Both the position numbers and the translations under genes were made by a program. The notes under the pieces were generated by a model. It was not told where the DNA came from, did no database searches, and saw only the letters and a program-made list of their open reading frames with translations. From Thermodesulfobacteriota bacterium (GTDB lineage: Bacteria > Desulfobacterota_D > UBA1144 > Nemesobacterales > UBA2774): a stretch of 64,000 bases of DNA. Numbering within the stretch: the stretch's first letter is position 1; the number at the start of each line of letters is the position of its first letter. Below are positions 32,688-42,263 of this stretch, piece by piece. The stretch lies in contig DAOKYU010000005.1 of the NCBI GenBank assembly GCA_035325995.1, positions 124,001-188,000 of the forward strand. The letters are read 5' to 3'.

Positions 32688-33761
32688 ATGAGTATTCAGC
32701 CAATAATAGACGAGGCAAAATCAGAGGCGTTTTGTGAAAAGATGCTGGAGATTCTGAATCACGGCGCGCTGACCGCCATGATATCGATAGGGCACAGGAC
32801 GGGGCTCTTCGACAGCATGAGCGGCATCGAGCCTTCGGGGCACGAAGCCATAGCCGAACACGCGGGCCTTAACGAGCGCTACGTGAAGGAATGGCTCGGC
32901 GCAATGGTTACCGGAGGCTTCGTGGAATACGATCCGGAAAGGAAAACATACTACCTTCCCCCCGAGCACGCTGCATGGCTCACGAGAAAGGCCGCGCCGA
33001 ACAATCTCGCCGTAGCCTCTCAGTGGGTCGGGGTGCTCGGGCCCGTCGAAGACAGGATAATCGAATGCTTCCGGCACGGCGGCGGCGTACACTACGAGGA
33101 ATTCACCCGCTTCAACGAGGTCATGGCCGAAGAGAGCATGCAGACGGTCATCATCCCGCTCCTCGACCACATCCTGCCGCTCATCCCCGGCATAAAGGAC
33201 AGGCTCGATCAGGGCATCGAGGTGCTCGACGTGGGTTGCGGAAGCGGCTACGCCCTTGCCGAAATGGCCAGGACATATCCCAACAGCAGGTTCACCGGTT
33301 ACGACCTCCTCCCGAGCGCCGTCGAAAGGGGCAGGGCCAGGGCCGGGGAATACGGCCTCACCAACATTTCGTACGAAGCCAGGGACGTCACCAAATTCGA
33401 CGACGTGAAGAGGTTCGACCTCATAACGACTTTCGACGCAGTCCACGACCAGGCCGACCCCGCGAGCGTCCTGTCTCACATACACAGGGCGCTCAAGGAC
33501 GACGGCTACTACCTGATGCAGGATATAAAGGGTTCGAGCCACGTCGAGCGTAATTCGGAGAATCCCCTCGCGACTTTCCTCTACACCGTCTCCTGCATGC
33601 ACTGCATGACGGTTTCCCTCGCCCAGGGCGGAGAGGGGCTCGGAGCCATGTGGGGTAAAGAGCTTGCGTGCGAGATGCTTAAAGAGGCGGGGTTCGGCAG
33701 CGTGAACGTCATGGAGCTTCCCCACGACCCTATCAACTATTACTACGTCATCAGCAAGTAG
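32688..33761 (+). CDS. Class I SAM methyltransferase with N-terminal winged helix (Rv2258c-like)
   Basis: 357 aa. N-terminal winged-helix region (about 15-95): ALTAMISIGHRTGLFDSMSG, YVKEWLGAMVTGGFVEYDPERKTYYLPPEHAAWL, typical of dimeric small-molecule methyltransferases. The SAM domain holds motif I VLDVGCGSGYALAEMA near residue 180, then YDLLPSAVERGRARAGE. The C-terminal SCMHCMTVSLAQGGEGLGAMWG region is found in the Rv2258c-type family. AAGGAGG precedes the ATG. The operator upstream of it implies control by the TetR regulator; it may modify a xenobiotic or signal that the regulator senses. Confidence 0.88.
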   Translation: MSIQPIIDEAKSEAFCEKMLEILNHGALTAMISIGHRTGLFDSMSGIEPSGHEAIAEHAGLNERYVKEWLGAMVTGGFVEYDPERKTYYLPPEHAAWLTRKAAPNNLAVASQWVGVLGPVEDRIIECFRHGGGVHYEEFTRFNEVMAEESMQTVIIPLLDHILPLIPGIKDRLDQGIEVLDVGCGSGYALAEMARTYPNSRFTGYDLLPSAVERGRARAGEYGLTNISYEARDVTKFDDVKRFDLITTFDAVHDQADPASVLSHIHRALKDDGYYLMQDIKGSSHVERNSENPLATFLYTVSCMHCMTVSLAQGGEGLGAMWGKELACEMLKEAGFGSVNVMELPHDPINYYYVISK

Positions 33762-33816
33762 GCGTACGGTAATTCGACATGAAACGGGCAAACGAGGAAA
33801 CGGCGGGCCCTGTGCC

Positions 33817-34488
33817 CTACCCCGTGGGGGCGGGCGAAGGCGCGGGCGAGGACTCTCTAATGGGATTACAGACGGAATCCACCCACTTGCCTTCGTTTGC
33901 GCTTATGTTTCCGGAGGGAGAGACGGTGATAACACCGCATTTATCGATCCGCGAGTCGTTCGTCGGGCTTATGGTTACGACCTCGTCTTCGGTATCTTCG
34001 AGAAAGTCTCTCCTCATCCCGGTCGGAAGGAAGGTGAAGCTAACGGGGTTCTCCTCATCTCCCATGTTTTCAGAGGCGGCGAATACGAGGTCGCTCCTGA
34101 ACTTTCGTGTGTGGGAGGATTGTATGCACCATGTCGTCGAGCCGCGGTTGCTGTCCCCCCTTTCGAACATTACCGTCAGCATATCATCCCCCGCCTGATA
34201 TCCCTCGTAGCTCGCCGGCGAAGCGCAGACATGGCAATCGGCGTCGGAATCGTCTACGTTGCCGCAGCGGGCGAAAACAACCCTGTACTCCACCCCGTCC
34301 CTCGCCGACCTCAGCTTCCCTATCTGAAGGAGCGAGGAGATGTTATTCGTGGTCTCGTCGACCGAGCGCCTGAGAACCGACATCCCCGAAAGGAACGACG
34401 AGCCAAGGGCCAGGACTATGACCATCACGGACATAACCACCAGAATCTCGACCATGCTGAAACCGTTCTCTCTCTCGTATATCTTCAT
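33817..34488 (-). CDS. fimT: Minor pseudopilin, GspH/FimT family
   Basis: 223 aa. Type III prepilin signal ENGFSMVEILVVMSVMVIVLALGSSF: prepilin peptidase cleaves before Phe of GF-S, and Glu at +5 is conserved as EILV. The C-terminal globular domain has a GspH/FimT-like pattern with four cysteines (ARCGNVD, DADCHVCAS, TWCIQSS). Last gene of the pilV-pilW-pilX-pilY1-fimT minor pilin operon, 12 bases after pilY1. In other bacteria FimT-type minor pilins prime pilus assembly, and some bind DNA. Confidence 0.88.
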   Translation of the reverse strand: MKIYERENGFSMVEILVVMSVMVIVLALGSSFLSGMSVLRRSVDETTNNISSLLQIGKLRSARDGVEYRVVFARCGNVDDSDADCHVCASPASYEGYQAGDDMLTVMFERGDSNRGSTTWCIQSSHTRKFRSDLVFAASENMGDEENPVSFTFLPTGMRRDFLEDTEDEVVTISPTNDSRIDKCGVITVSPSGNISANEGKWVDSVCNPIRESSPAPSPAPTG

Positions 34489-34500
34489 GCCGTATCCTGT

Positions 34501-37500
34501 CTAGAGAATCTCTTCCCAGAAAAGCGTCTGCGTTCGCGTGGGCAGCGGCGGGAGCTCCCATACGATAAACTGCGAGCCTCCCGCGACGGGGCCGCCGGTA
34601 AAGGCGACCGACATCAGCACCGAGCCCCTCGCCCCGAACGTCAACTGGGCCGGCGTGGGCATTCCCTCGGCCACGGTAACCCCGGCGGCGACGCTCTGCT
34701 GGGCGCTCGACCCTTTCAGTATATCACTTTCCTTAACGCCGGGTATGCGTGCGAGCGCGGCGGATCCCGTGATGAAATCGAGTGCGAATATTCTTCCGAA
34801 TCCCGTTCCGCCGCTGCAGGGGTCTTCCGATTCTATCTCGGGGGCATAGGTCGTGAATATGAGCACCCTGTTTATGACCACCGGCACGCCGAAGCCCTTC
34901 TCCCCAAACTCTTCGTCCCCGAGGTTACTCGGGAAGATGACAAGAAACTCGCCCTGGTCCGATTGGAAGCTGTTGCCCGAGGACGATACGAACTGACCGT
35001 CCACGCCGGACTGCTCGCCCAGCTCTATCACCTGTCCCGCCGAGATGAAGTAAGACGCCGTTTTTATGGTCTGTCCCCCCGTCGCGGTTCCCCCCGCCAG
35101 GAACGCGGGGATGTAATCGTCTATGAAGTTGTAGAGCTTCCCGTACTTGAAGACGCTGCTCGGGTCTCTCCTGTCGCCCGTGACGAATATCACGTGACGC
35201 CTGCCGAGGTCGTCTAGGACTATCGTCGGCGCGAAATAAATCGGTTCGAGATTCTGGCTCGGAACGGCGGGACTGTTCCCCCCGTCGAAGCACTCGGCAT
35301 CGGTATTCGCACAGAAGGCTATCTGCCCCGACCAGTCTTCGGCGACTATGGACATATTTCCCGAAGGGCCGCTTTCGGCTATGCTTCCGTTCACCTCTAC
35401 GGGCATCGAAACGTCGAACCTCCACATGCGTCCGCACGTATCACCGAAATAGGCGAGGTCCGTATAGCCGTCCGAGTTTATATCCACCGACGCGACCCTG
35501 CTCGGAACATCACAGACCATATCGTCCAGGTTGGAAAGCGCCGAGCCGCCCGAGGGGATCGGATTCGTGGGATGGAACTTGAATATCTCCTTTCCGGTGC
35601 TTATATCGACCACGACGAAAGCGTTACCGAATTCGACGCCGTCGCTCGGGTCCGTATCCATGGGATCGAGCCCTCCCCCGACGAACATCACCCACCTGTC
35701 TACCAATGTCGAATCCTCGTCGTCCGTAACCTTGAGCCTTATCCTGCCCATCGACGGAGTAGACCACGTGTTGCCGAAGTCGCGGTCGAAGAGCGTCCAC
35801 ATGTGCTTCGGATACTCCAGCGTCTCTCCGCCGCTCTTTACGTGCTCGTCGAGAGAATCCGTGCCGCCGCAGTCCTCGCCGCAGGCCGGGTTCGTAACGT
35901 CGAGCGCAATGTAGGCTCCGCCGCCGTTTTGAGAGCCGGCAATGAGCACGGTATGCCACTCCCTCCCGCAGACGTCTATCTCCCCGTCGGCCGTCGAGAC
36001 GGATTCTTCACACTCCTCGGGAGAATCTTCCGTCAGGGATATGCCGTTCGGAGAGCCGTCTATGAAGACGTCCCCGATGACCGGCGACCCGTCAGCGAAG
36101 GACCTCTGAGTGAAGTTATCGAGGACGAACGTTTTGAAATCCCCGGTCCTGTAATCGGGCGGAGAGGGGGAGCCGAACACCATCTCCGCGGGCGAGCTCG
36201 CATGGCTCGCCGGGGCCGCGAGGGAGTCCGCGAGGAACGTCGGCACGGTGACGCCGAAGAGCTCGTATCCCGTTCCCTCGTCAAAGAAGGGGAATATCTC
36301 TTCCTTCAGGGTGAAGGGGTTTGTCTTCTCGTCCGGTCCCGCGCCCTCTGCGTTAGGGTCCTTGAACTCACCGGCGTGGAAGGCGTGGACAAATCCGTCG
36401 TTCGCCCCCACGTACACCACTGCGGAGCGGTCCCTGAACTTGACGGCGAACTCCTGGTAACCCGCGTCGAAGAAAAGCGGCGACGGCGAGCCCACGACCA
36501 CGGGGTTCGAATGGAATATGTCTCCGAGACGGACCGAGCACGTGGTCAGATCGCCTAAATTGCCGTCGTTGTTTCTGTCCTCCGGATCGGGGCAGTTATA
36601 CCCCATTGACGTGAACGGGTCGGCGCCGTCCGTTTGGGAGGGCGACGGGCCGAGTGAAGGCTCGCCCATGGGATCCGATACCGTCCTGATATCGGTATTA
36701 CCGACGAGGAAGCTTACAATCCTGTCCCTCATGCACTCCTTGACGCAGGTCCTGCAATCGTCGGTCGTAACGTCCGAGCAGTTGAATATTGCCGTAGAGC
36801 CCTGGCACTGCGTCGAGCTCCCGCCGGTCGGTACGCAGTATTCGGGTATAGGGTCAGTAACGTCCTCGTCGCCGATACCGAATTGACCGGGGTCGAGAGG
36901 GTCGTCCGGATCGTCGAAAGGCACCAGCGGCCCCTTGTAGAGGATCGAGTTCTGCGTGATGAGATAATCGCTTCCGCCGAAAGGCGGGTCGGCGACGCCG
37001 TCTTCCGGAATGAGATCGGGGGACCTCACTGTCAGTAGATTTCGGGGCGAATCGACGATATTCCGTTCGGTGAGCTTTTTACCGGCCTCCCAGAAAAACT
37101 GCTTCGCGTTATTGTTCAGCGTGCCGTCCTCGTCGAATACGGCAAGGCCGTTGACGACCGATTCGCTCTCCAGGTCGGACCCTGCCGGGGGCTTTCTGAT
37201 AACTTCTTTACTGCCCGGATTCCCGGGAACGTCCACGAAGCCATATAAAGCAAGGCGTCCCTGCCAGAACCTTTCGGTGGTTATCGGCGTCAGGATCGAC
37301 ATGAATATCCTGTCCCTGAGCGCGACGGCCGTCGAGGACTGCGGGGCCGTCGGCGAAACGCCCGACGTGCTGTACACGTTTATAGTGCCGGCGATGTCCT
37401 TAAGGGCCTTACTCAGCTCCTCGGCGCTATCGACGAAGAAAGCGAAATTTTCGAGCCTGTTGGTCGCATCGAACGGCGCTCCCGTATCGAAGAAGGCGTT

Positions 37501-39357
37501 GTTGAAAATGCTTACGTTCTGAAACGAGCACTGACCGTTTTCCCTTCTTTCGCTGGACGTGTTCTTACATCCCTGGAGCTGGGCGAAATTGGGACTCGTA
37601 TCGATATACTTCGCCTGCGCAAGGTCTCTATATATCTGAAAATCCTCCCCCTGCGGGAATATGTCCGGGTTGTTGATATTGACCGAGCTGACTATCTCCT
37701 TGCCGTCAGGCCCGGTGTGCTGAATGATTCCCTGTGTATGCGTGCCTCCGGCGAGGGCCATGGCGTTCAGGGTTCTCCTGGCCTCTGGGTTCTTTATGCC
37801 TATCCCGATAACGAAAACGAGCACCTCTTTCGGCTCCCCGCGTATGGGATCTCTGGCATAATGTGTTCTAAGATTGCTGACGGCCTGTATAGAGCTTCTC
37901 CTGTTCGCGTTGGTGGTGAGGCTGCCGGACGTCTGCCCGCTCCCGGACGGGCCGTTCGACTGCCCCGCGCATGTGTCCTCGCCGTCCGTGATCACTATAA
38001 CGAACTGCGGTCTGCAGCTTATGGCCGGATCGGTTTCAAGCTCGTTTTTAAACGCGAAGATCGCGTCGTTGACTATCGTGTTGCCGCCCGACGTGTTCGA
38101 CCCGCGGTTGTCGTCGAATCCGAGCACCCATGCGAGCGGAGTGCCGCCGTTCGCGCGCTCCTTTCTGAAAAAGTCCCACGTCTCCCTTATATTTTTTCCC
38201 GGCTCGGAGAACGGCTTGTCCAAGAGCCTGAAGGTGCCGGACGATGTGCAGGAGCTCCACCTGCCGACTCCCGAGTACTGAAGCGCGCGGAGCCTTACCC
38301 CCAGCTCCTCGGCGTCCTCTATGGTAAGCTCGTCTATGAGCTTCGTGTCGGGGCCGTCGGTTATAGGCAAGAGGCGCGGCGAGCCCGTGCTCTCCTCCCG
38401 TGCTATCCTCCTCACGTTCCTGAAGGGCGTATACATGTAGTCGCGGCAGGTAATCGAGCCGCTGACGCCGTTGAAGAGCATCGAGGGGTCGTCGCACATC
38501 TTGTCCGCGAGCGAACCGTCGGCGTCCAGAAAATCGAACAGCACACTGTGGAGCATGTCCACGCGGCTGCTTCCGAACTGCGGCGCCCCGGCGCAATCTT
38601 CCTCGCCGGAATTGGCGCAGTTCTGCGTTTGGTTTTTGGTGATGGCCTGTGCCGCCCGCATACAGTTTTTGAGGTTGTTGTATTCAGTCGAGGTATCGCA
38701 CGCCCTGGTGTTACCGCTGCCGCTCGCATTGCAATACACGGAAGCGCACTGCGTAAATCCGGCCCACGCGTCCATCGCGGCGGCGGCCTCGGCGTACTCG
38801 TTCCCGCTGCAGTCGTTTATCGTTTCCGTAAGGTTTCCGTTGTTATTTCCGCAGAGCTGATCGTAAACCGTGCTTATCTGCGTATTCGTCAGTCCCGCCG
38901 GCCCGCCCCCGGGGGGGCTCTGTATACAGCTCACGAAGTCGAGCATTTCATTACGGTTCGAAACTATGCCGCTCCCGCCCGCGTTCCGCGAGCCGCATAC
39001 CGACACACCGGCCACGTTTTCCATGCAGTGCGCGGCCAGCCTCCTGCCTTCGGTGCTCCCGGTCGAATAAATATCCTCGCAGTCGTCAATGACTCCGCCG
39101 TCCGTATCCTCGTCCCAGTTCCCGGCCTGCGTGCCGGCCCAGCCCCTCAGCATCGAGCCCGAGTAGTCCGTTATTACGAGCACGTTAGGCTCGCCGCCGA
39201 CTATCTGGGATATGACGATGTTGAGGTCCTCGATCTCGTTCTTCTTTACCGGCTCACCCCGCGCCCCGGTAACCAGGAGCAGGAGTAAAACGAGGCTGAG
39301 CGCCTTTACCCTGTGCATCATGAGTGCGGGTTTTATATTGCGTATCCATTTCAGCAT
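34501..39357 (-). CDS. pilY1: PilY1-type pilus tip-associated protein
   Basis: 1618 aa. A signal peptide (MHRVKALSLVLLLLLVTGARG) ends near residue 33. A vWA domain follows with MIDAS DYSGSM at about residue 61 and ITDGED near 457. The C-terminal ~900 residues form the PilC/PilY1 beta-propeller, with a Ca2+-loop DINSDGYTD near residue 1288, as in P. aeruginosa PilY1, where it controls retraction. Many cysteines are present. Start at 39357 follows AAGGAG; an alternative ATG at 39408 overlaps the pilX stop (ATGA) but has no ribosome binding site. Role: pilus priming, adhesion, mechanosensing. Confidence 0.93.
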   Translation of the reverse strand: MLKWIRNIKPALMMHRVKALSLVLLLLLVTGARGEPVKKNEIEDLNIVISQIVGGEPNVLVITDYSGSMLRGWAGTQAGNWDEDTDGGVIDDCEDIYSTGSTEGRRLAAHCMENVAGVSVCGSRNAGGSGIVSNRNEMLDFVSCIQSPPGGGPAGLTNTQISTVYDQLCGNNNGNLTETINDCSGNEYAEAAAAMDAWAGFTQCASVYCNASGSGNTRACDTSTEYNNLKNCMRAAQAITKNQTQNCANSGEEDCAGAPQFGSSRVDMLHSVLFDFLDADGSLADKMCDDPSMLFNGVSGSITCRDYMYTPFRNVRRIAREESTGSPRLLPITDGPDTKLIDELTIEDAEELGVRLRALQYSGVGRWSSCTSSGTFRLLDKPFSEPGKNIRETWDFFRKERANGGTPLAWVLGFDDNRGSNTSGGNTIVNDAIFAFKNELETDPAISCRPQFVIVITDGEDTCAGQSNGPSGSGQTSGSLTTNANRRSSIQAVSNLRTHYARDPIRGEPKEVLVFVIGIGIKNPEARRTLNAMALAGGTHTQGIIQHTGPDGKEIVSSVNINNPDIFPQGEDFQIYRDLAQAKYIDTSPNFAQLQGCKNTSSERRENGQCSFQNVSIFNNAFFDTGAPFDATNRLENFAFFVDSAEELSKALKDIAGTINVYSTSGVSPTAPQSSTAVALRDRIFMSILTPITTERFWQGRLALYGFVDVPGNPGSKEVIRKPPAGSDLESESVVNGLAVFDEDGTLNNNAKQFFWEAGKKLTERNIVDSPRNLLTVRSPDLIPEDGVADPPFGGSDYLITQNSILYKGPLVPFDDPDDPLDPGQFGIGDEDVTDPIPEYCVPTGGSSTQCQGSTAIFNCSDVTTDDCRTCVKECMRDRIVSFLVGNTDIRTVSDPMGEPSLGPSPSQTDGADPFTSMGYNCPDPEDRNNDGNLGDLTTCSVRLGDIFHSNPVVVGSPSPLFFDAGYQEFAVKFRDRSAVVYVGANDGFVHAFHAGEFKDPNAEGAGPDEKTNPFTLKEEIFPFFDEGTGYELFGVTVPTFLADSLAAPASHASSPAEMVFGSPSPPDYRTGDFKTFVLDNFTQRSFADGSPVIGDVFIDGSPNGISLTEDSPEECEESVSTADGEIDVCGREWHTVLIAGSQNGGGAYIALDVTNPACGEDCGGTDSLDEHVKSGGETLEYPKHMWTLFDRDFGNTWSTPSMGRIRLKVTDDEDSTLVDRWVMFVGGGLDPMDTDPSDGVEFGNAFVVVDISTGKEIFKFHPTNPIPSGGSALSNLDDMVCDVPSRVASVDINSDGYTDLAYFGDTCGRMWRFDVSMPVEVNGSIAESGPSGNMSIVAEDWSGQIAFCANTDAECFDGGNSPAVPSQNLEPIYFAPTIVLDDLGRRHVIFVTGDRRDPSSVFKYGKLYNFIDDYIPAFLAGGTATGGQTIKTASYFISAGQVIELGEQSGVDGQFVSSSGNSFQSDQGEFLVIFPSNLGDEEFGEKGFGVPVVINRVLIFTTYAPEIESEDPCSGGTGFGRIFALDFITGSAALARIPGVKESDILKGSSAQQSVAAGVTVAEGMPTPAQLTFGARGSVLMSVAFTGGPVAGGSQFIVWELPPLPTRTQTLFWEEIL

Positions 39358-39404
39358 AATCAGCAGTGCTCCTTGCGGCTGTCGATCATATCGGCCTCGG
39401 GCCG

Positions 39405-40079
39405 TCATTGCGAATACATCTGGTTTGCGTTTCCCGGTATGAATGTCTCGAATCCGACCGCAACTTCCGTCCCCGTATTAACGGAAAGGTTCTCATCGTC
39501 AGGGTCCTTGTCCATTTTGTCCTTGCCGGTGACGAGGAACGTCACGGGGACGAGCCCCGCCCCGCCCGAAGCGCTCGTGGACATGCTCGTATTCTTGAGC
39601 GGCCTTTGAATCGTCTTAGTGATCGGCGGGATTTCTATCAGCAGTCCGTTGTCCTGGCTCCCGTCGAGCACGCGCGGACCGGACCGGCACCTCGCGCACG
39701 AGAGCGGATTTTCCTCCGTTCCGCAGTCCCCGATCTCCTCGTTCAGGTAAAGAAGATCGGTGGCGCTCCCGTCACCGAGGCTGACCGTATCCTTGTTCTG
39801 AAGAAGGAAGTAAAGCACCTCTATGCCCACGACCTCGAACCTGTTTCTCCCGAGCTGTATGCATCTTTCGGCCGCGAGAAAGGCCTCCTGCCCGCGCTTG
39901 TAGTTCGACATGGCCTGGTAATCGTTATTGGAGTTGAAGGAAACCGTAGTCGCTATCACGGACATAACGAGCAGCATAATCAGCGCGAGTATGAGCGCTA
40001 TCCCTCCTTCGTTTTTTATGGAAGGCATATCATTCTGCTGTGAAAAAATTCTTTTTCCCGGTCTTATCGTCTGGCTCAT
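39405..40079 (-). CDS. pilX: Minor pilin-like protein PilX
   Basis: 224 aa. The segment NEGGIALILALIMLLVMSVIATT near residues 23-45 is the PilX N-terminal helix (Gly before Ile, no conserved Glu at +5, as usual for PilX/GspK-like). A globular domain with FLAAERCIQLGRNRFE and CGTEENPLSCARCRSGP follows. AGGGG lies before the ATG at 40079, 11 bases after the pilW stop. Central gene in the minor pilin cluster; its stop overlaps a possible start of pilY1. Confidence 0.85.
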   Translation of the reverse strand: MSQTIRPGKRIFSQQNDMPSIKNEGGIALILALIMLLVMSVIATTVSFNSNNDYQAMSNYKRGQEAFLAAERCIQLGRNRFEVVGIEVLYFLLQNKDTVSLGDGSATDLLYLNEEIGDCGTEENPLSCARCRSGPRVLDGSQDNGLLIEIPPITKTIQRPLKNTSMSTSASGGAGLVPVTFLVTGKDKMDKDPDDENLSVNTGTEVAVGFETFIPGNANQMYSQ

Positions 40080-40090
40080 TCGATTTCCCC

Positions 40091-41335
40091 TTATCCGAAT
40101 TCCTCTCTGGCGTGGTTCCTCATGTATATGGTCGTCGAGAGGATGCGGTACGTGAACCCCTCTTCGGGCTCGTTGGTAACCCCCGAAGGGGATTCGACGG
40201 TCCTTTCCAAAACGTCGCCTATAGCGGGGATTGCTTGCTCGACTTCCCCGCCCTGCATCGTGCGCGGCTTCGCCTTCGATTTAACGACGAGGTAAATCTC
40301 GACGGAGCGTATATCCTGCTCCCTTCCGAGAAGCGTCGAATCCTCAAAATCGGAGAACGTTCCGTCGAGCTCGGAACGGGGCATTCCTACTTTCGTCATG
40401 CCGCCGTTTGCGTCCTGAAGATTGAAGACGAGCTGAAAATCCGCTATGCCCGGGGCGTCCGGGCCTCCGGCAATCGGCCGGGCCTCGCCGCCGTTCTGTT
40501 CCAGGAGAAGAGCCTTGTTTTCCAGATCTACGCTCAGGGTTTTTTCGCCGACGAGTGTAACCTCCGAGGGCATGGAGGCGAAGGTTTGAAGGAAACCGTA
40601 GTTTATGCCGTTTACAGTAATGCCGTTTACGAAATCAGACATGCCGCTGAACGTCTGTACCGGAAGATTGTGGGTTATTATGTTGTCGACGGAGTCTATC
40701 GTCGCCGTCTTCGCGGCCCCGTCCACCTCGGCCCTCATTATAACGGAGCACTCGGTGCATCTCGAAGGATCGAGATTGCAGTTTACGGTGTCGTCGGGGC
40801 TGCAAAGCGCTGTCCGCGAGCGGAATCCGAGAAGAACCTCGGCATCCTCTTCGGTCTCGCCTATGAGGGTGCTCCCGCCGCCGGGAAACCACTCGCTCGG
40901 CAGAAGAAGAACGAGCGGTTCGTTCTGCATGACCTGTATCAACCCCGGCACCGAAGGCAGATTGCCGCCGTCCTGACCGCGCGTAATGTCCCACGTGTAT
41001 ATAGTGACGCAGTCAGGGGGCGAATCCGCCGAGCCCGCATCCGACGTGTTTTCGGTGCAGGGATCGTCTACACCGCTCCCGCCGTTAAAAAATCTTATGG
41101 CGAAGGTCTTTCCCTGCCTCGCCCCGGCGTTCCTGATTTCCGACGCCAGAAAATCCAGAGCCGATCTCGCCGTCTGGTCCACGTCGACGGCCTCCTTGGT
41201 CGCTCTGAACTGCTTTTGCTGCTGGTTAAGTGCGACAGTCATGCCAGTTATTATCAAAGCGAGGATAGAGACCGAGATCATGAGCTCGATCATCGTAAAG
41301 CCTCTATCGCTGCTCTTTTTTCGAGGTGTCGTCAT
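40091..41335 (-). CDS. pilW: Minor pilin PilW
   Basis: 414 aa. Prepilin motif DRGFTMIELMISVSILALIITGM, with cleavage between G and F and Glu at +5. It is longer than the 230-280 aa of many pilins but typical for PilW. The globular part includes a Ser/Cys-rich loop (CSPDDTVNCNLDPSRCTECSV) likely disulfide-bonded. GTCATATTTG in plus orientation places the ATG at 41335, 10 bases after the pilV stop. Part of the minor pilin operon. Confidence 0.88.
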   Translation of the reverse strand: MTTPRKKSSDRGFTMIELMISVSILALIITGMTVALNQQQKQFRATKEAVDVDQTARSALDFLASEIRNAGARQGKTFAIRFFNGGSGVDDPCTENTSDAGSADSPPDCVTIYTWDITRGQDGGNLPSVPGLIQVMQNEPLVLLLPSEWFPGGGSTLIGETEEDAEVLLGFRSRTALCSPDDTVNCNLDPSRCTECSVIMRAEVDGAAKTATIDSVDNIITHNLPVQTFSGMSDFVNGITVNGINYGFLQTFASMPSEVTLVGEKTLSVDLENKALLLEQNGGEARPIAGGPDAPGIADFQLVFNLQDANGGMTKVGMPRSELDGTFSDFEDSTLLGREQDIRSVEIYLVVKSKAKPRTMQGGEVEQAIPAIGDVLERTVESPSGVTNEPEEGFTYRILSTTIYMRNHAREEFG

Positions 41336-41345
41336 ATTTGTTTCC

Positions 41346-42056
41346 TCATGGAACGTGCGGGACGTTCACGTTGCTCCAGGCCGGTATGAACTGGCTCCAA
41401 TCCTCCCTGTGGGCGCTGAAAACGAGGTTTTGCGTCGCGAGCGTATCTTTTATGGAGAGGCTTTGAAAGCCCGTGTCGGCGAACTGGCTTTTGGTCTTGA
41501 CGGCGTAGGTCACCGTGAGCGTCGTAATCGGCGGCTGCCGTGTGTTGTCCGTAACGGAGCCCACCCTCTTCACAACTATCATGGATTCGCTGTCCGCGGC
41601 GGCGGTGCAGATCGGAGCCTCCCGCGAGAAGCTCACTTCGCCGGGATCGAAGCTGTACGGATCGACGACGGCACAGGAGGTTATGGTAGGCGCGGCCGGG
41701 TTGGGGGTCACTTCCGCGAGCGGGTCGCACGGACACATATCGCACATTCTGTCGGGATTACCCGACATGCAGTACTGGAGATGGGGCTCGGACGAGCTCC
41801 CGGCGTTCAGACGCCCCGCCTGCGCCTCGACGAACGCTATGGAGTTAAGAATATGAGCCCTCTTGACCTCTTCCATGTCGCGGTCGGCTATGAACTGTAT
41901 AACGTTGGTAGCGACGGTCCCCTGCTCGGCCCTCTGCTTTTGCCTGAGGGAAAGGTACTGCATCTGCGCCATGGCCAGAAAACCGAGCGCCATTATGGAT
42001 ATGGCGATTATTATTTCGGTGAACGTGAAGCCGCGCTGATTCCGTAATAAGGACAT
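41346..42056 (-). CDS. pilV: Minor pilin PilV
   Basis: 236 aa. Prepilin motif NQRGFTFTEIIIAISIMALGFLAMAQMQYLSLRQ, cleaved between Gly and Phe, Glu at +5. The globular domain has several cysteines (LQYCMSGNPDRMCDMCPCDPL, SCAVVDPY). Start at 42056 (MSLLRNQRGF) is preferred since AAAAGG lies 8 bases upstream; an earlier Met at 42083 lies within the promoter region. First gene of the operon, preceded by a probable sigma-54 site at 42080-42094. Confidence 0.88.
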   Translation of the reverse strand: MSLLRNQRGFTFTEIIIAISIMALGFLAMAQMQYLSLRQKQRAEQGTVATNVIQFIADRDMEEVKRAHILNSIAFVEAQAGRLNAGSSSEPHLQYCMSGNPDRMCDMCPCDPLAEVTPNPAAPTITSCAVVDPYSFDPGEVSFSREAPICTAAADSESMIVVKRVGSVTDNTRQPPITTLTVTYAVKTKSQFADTGFQSLSIKDTLATQNLVFSAHREDWSQFIPAWSNVNVPHVP

Positions 42057-42079
42057 AGCTCTACCTTTTGAATAATAAG

Positions 42080-42094
42080 GCAATTATGATGCCA
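42080..42094 (-). promoter_or_regulatory. Possible sigma-54 promoter of the minor pilin operon
   Basis: Minus strand TGGCATCATAATTGC: GG and GC are 12 bases apart, the exact -24/-12 spacing of sigma-54 promoters, and the match to TGGCAC-N5-TTGC is 9 of 10. The inferred start near 42068 is only 12 bases from the pilV ATG, which is tight. Confidence 0.45.
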
Positions 42095-42263
42095 CCACTA
42101 TCATATACGCAACCGATTCTAATTATAGATTTTTTTTCGAAAAAGAGACAGAAATCGCCGCCCCGAAACGCAAAATTTGCCCGAATTGCGCAAATTCTTG
42201 CATAAGGGCTTATCCGCCCGGCAAAGAAAGCGGGATTCACACGTACCGAAAAGCGAGCGAAGG

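Noticed and set aside
34111..35217. Long plus-strand open frame antisense to pilY1 and fimT
   Set aside because: No ribosome binding site or family likeness; it mirrors the codon bias of the true minus-strand genes.
37717..39288. 523-codon plus-strand open frame antisense to pilY1
   Set aside because: Antisense shadow of the vWA region; arginine/valine-rich composition, no domain.
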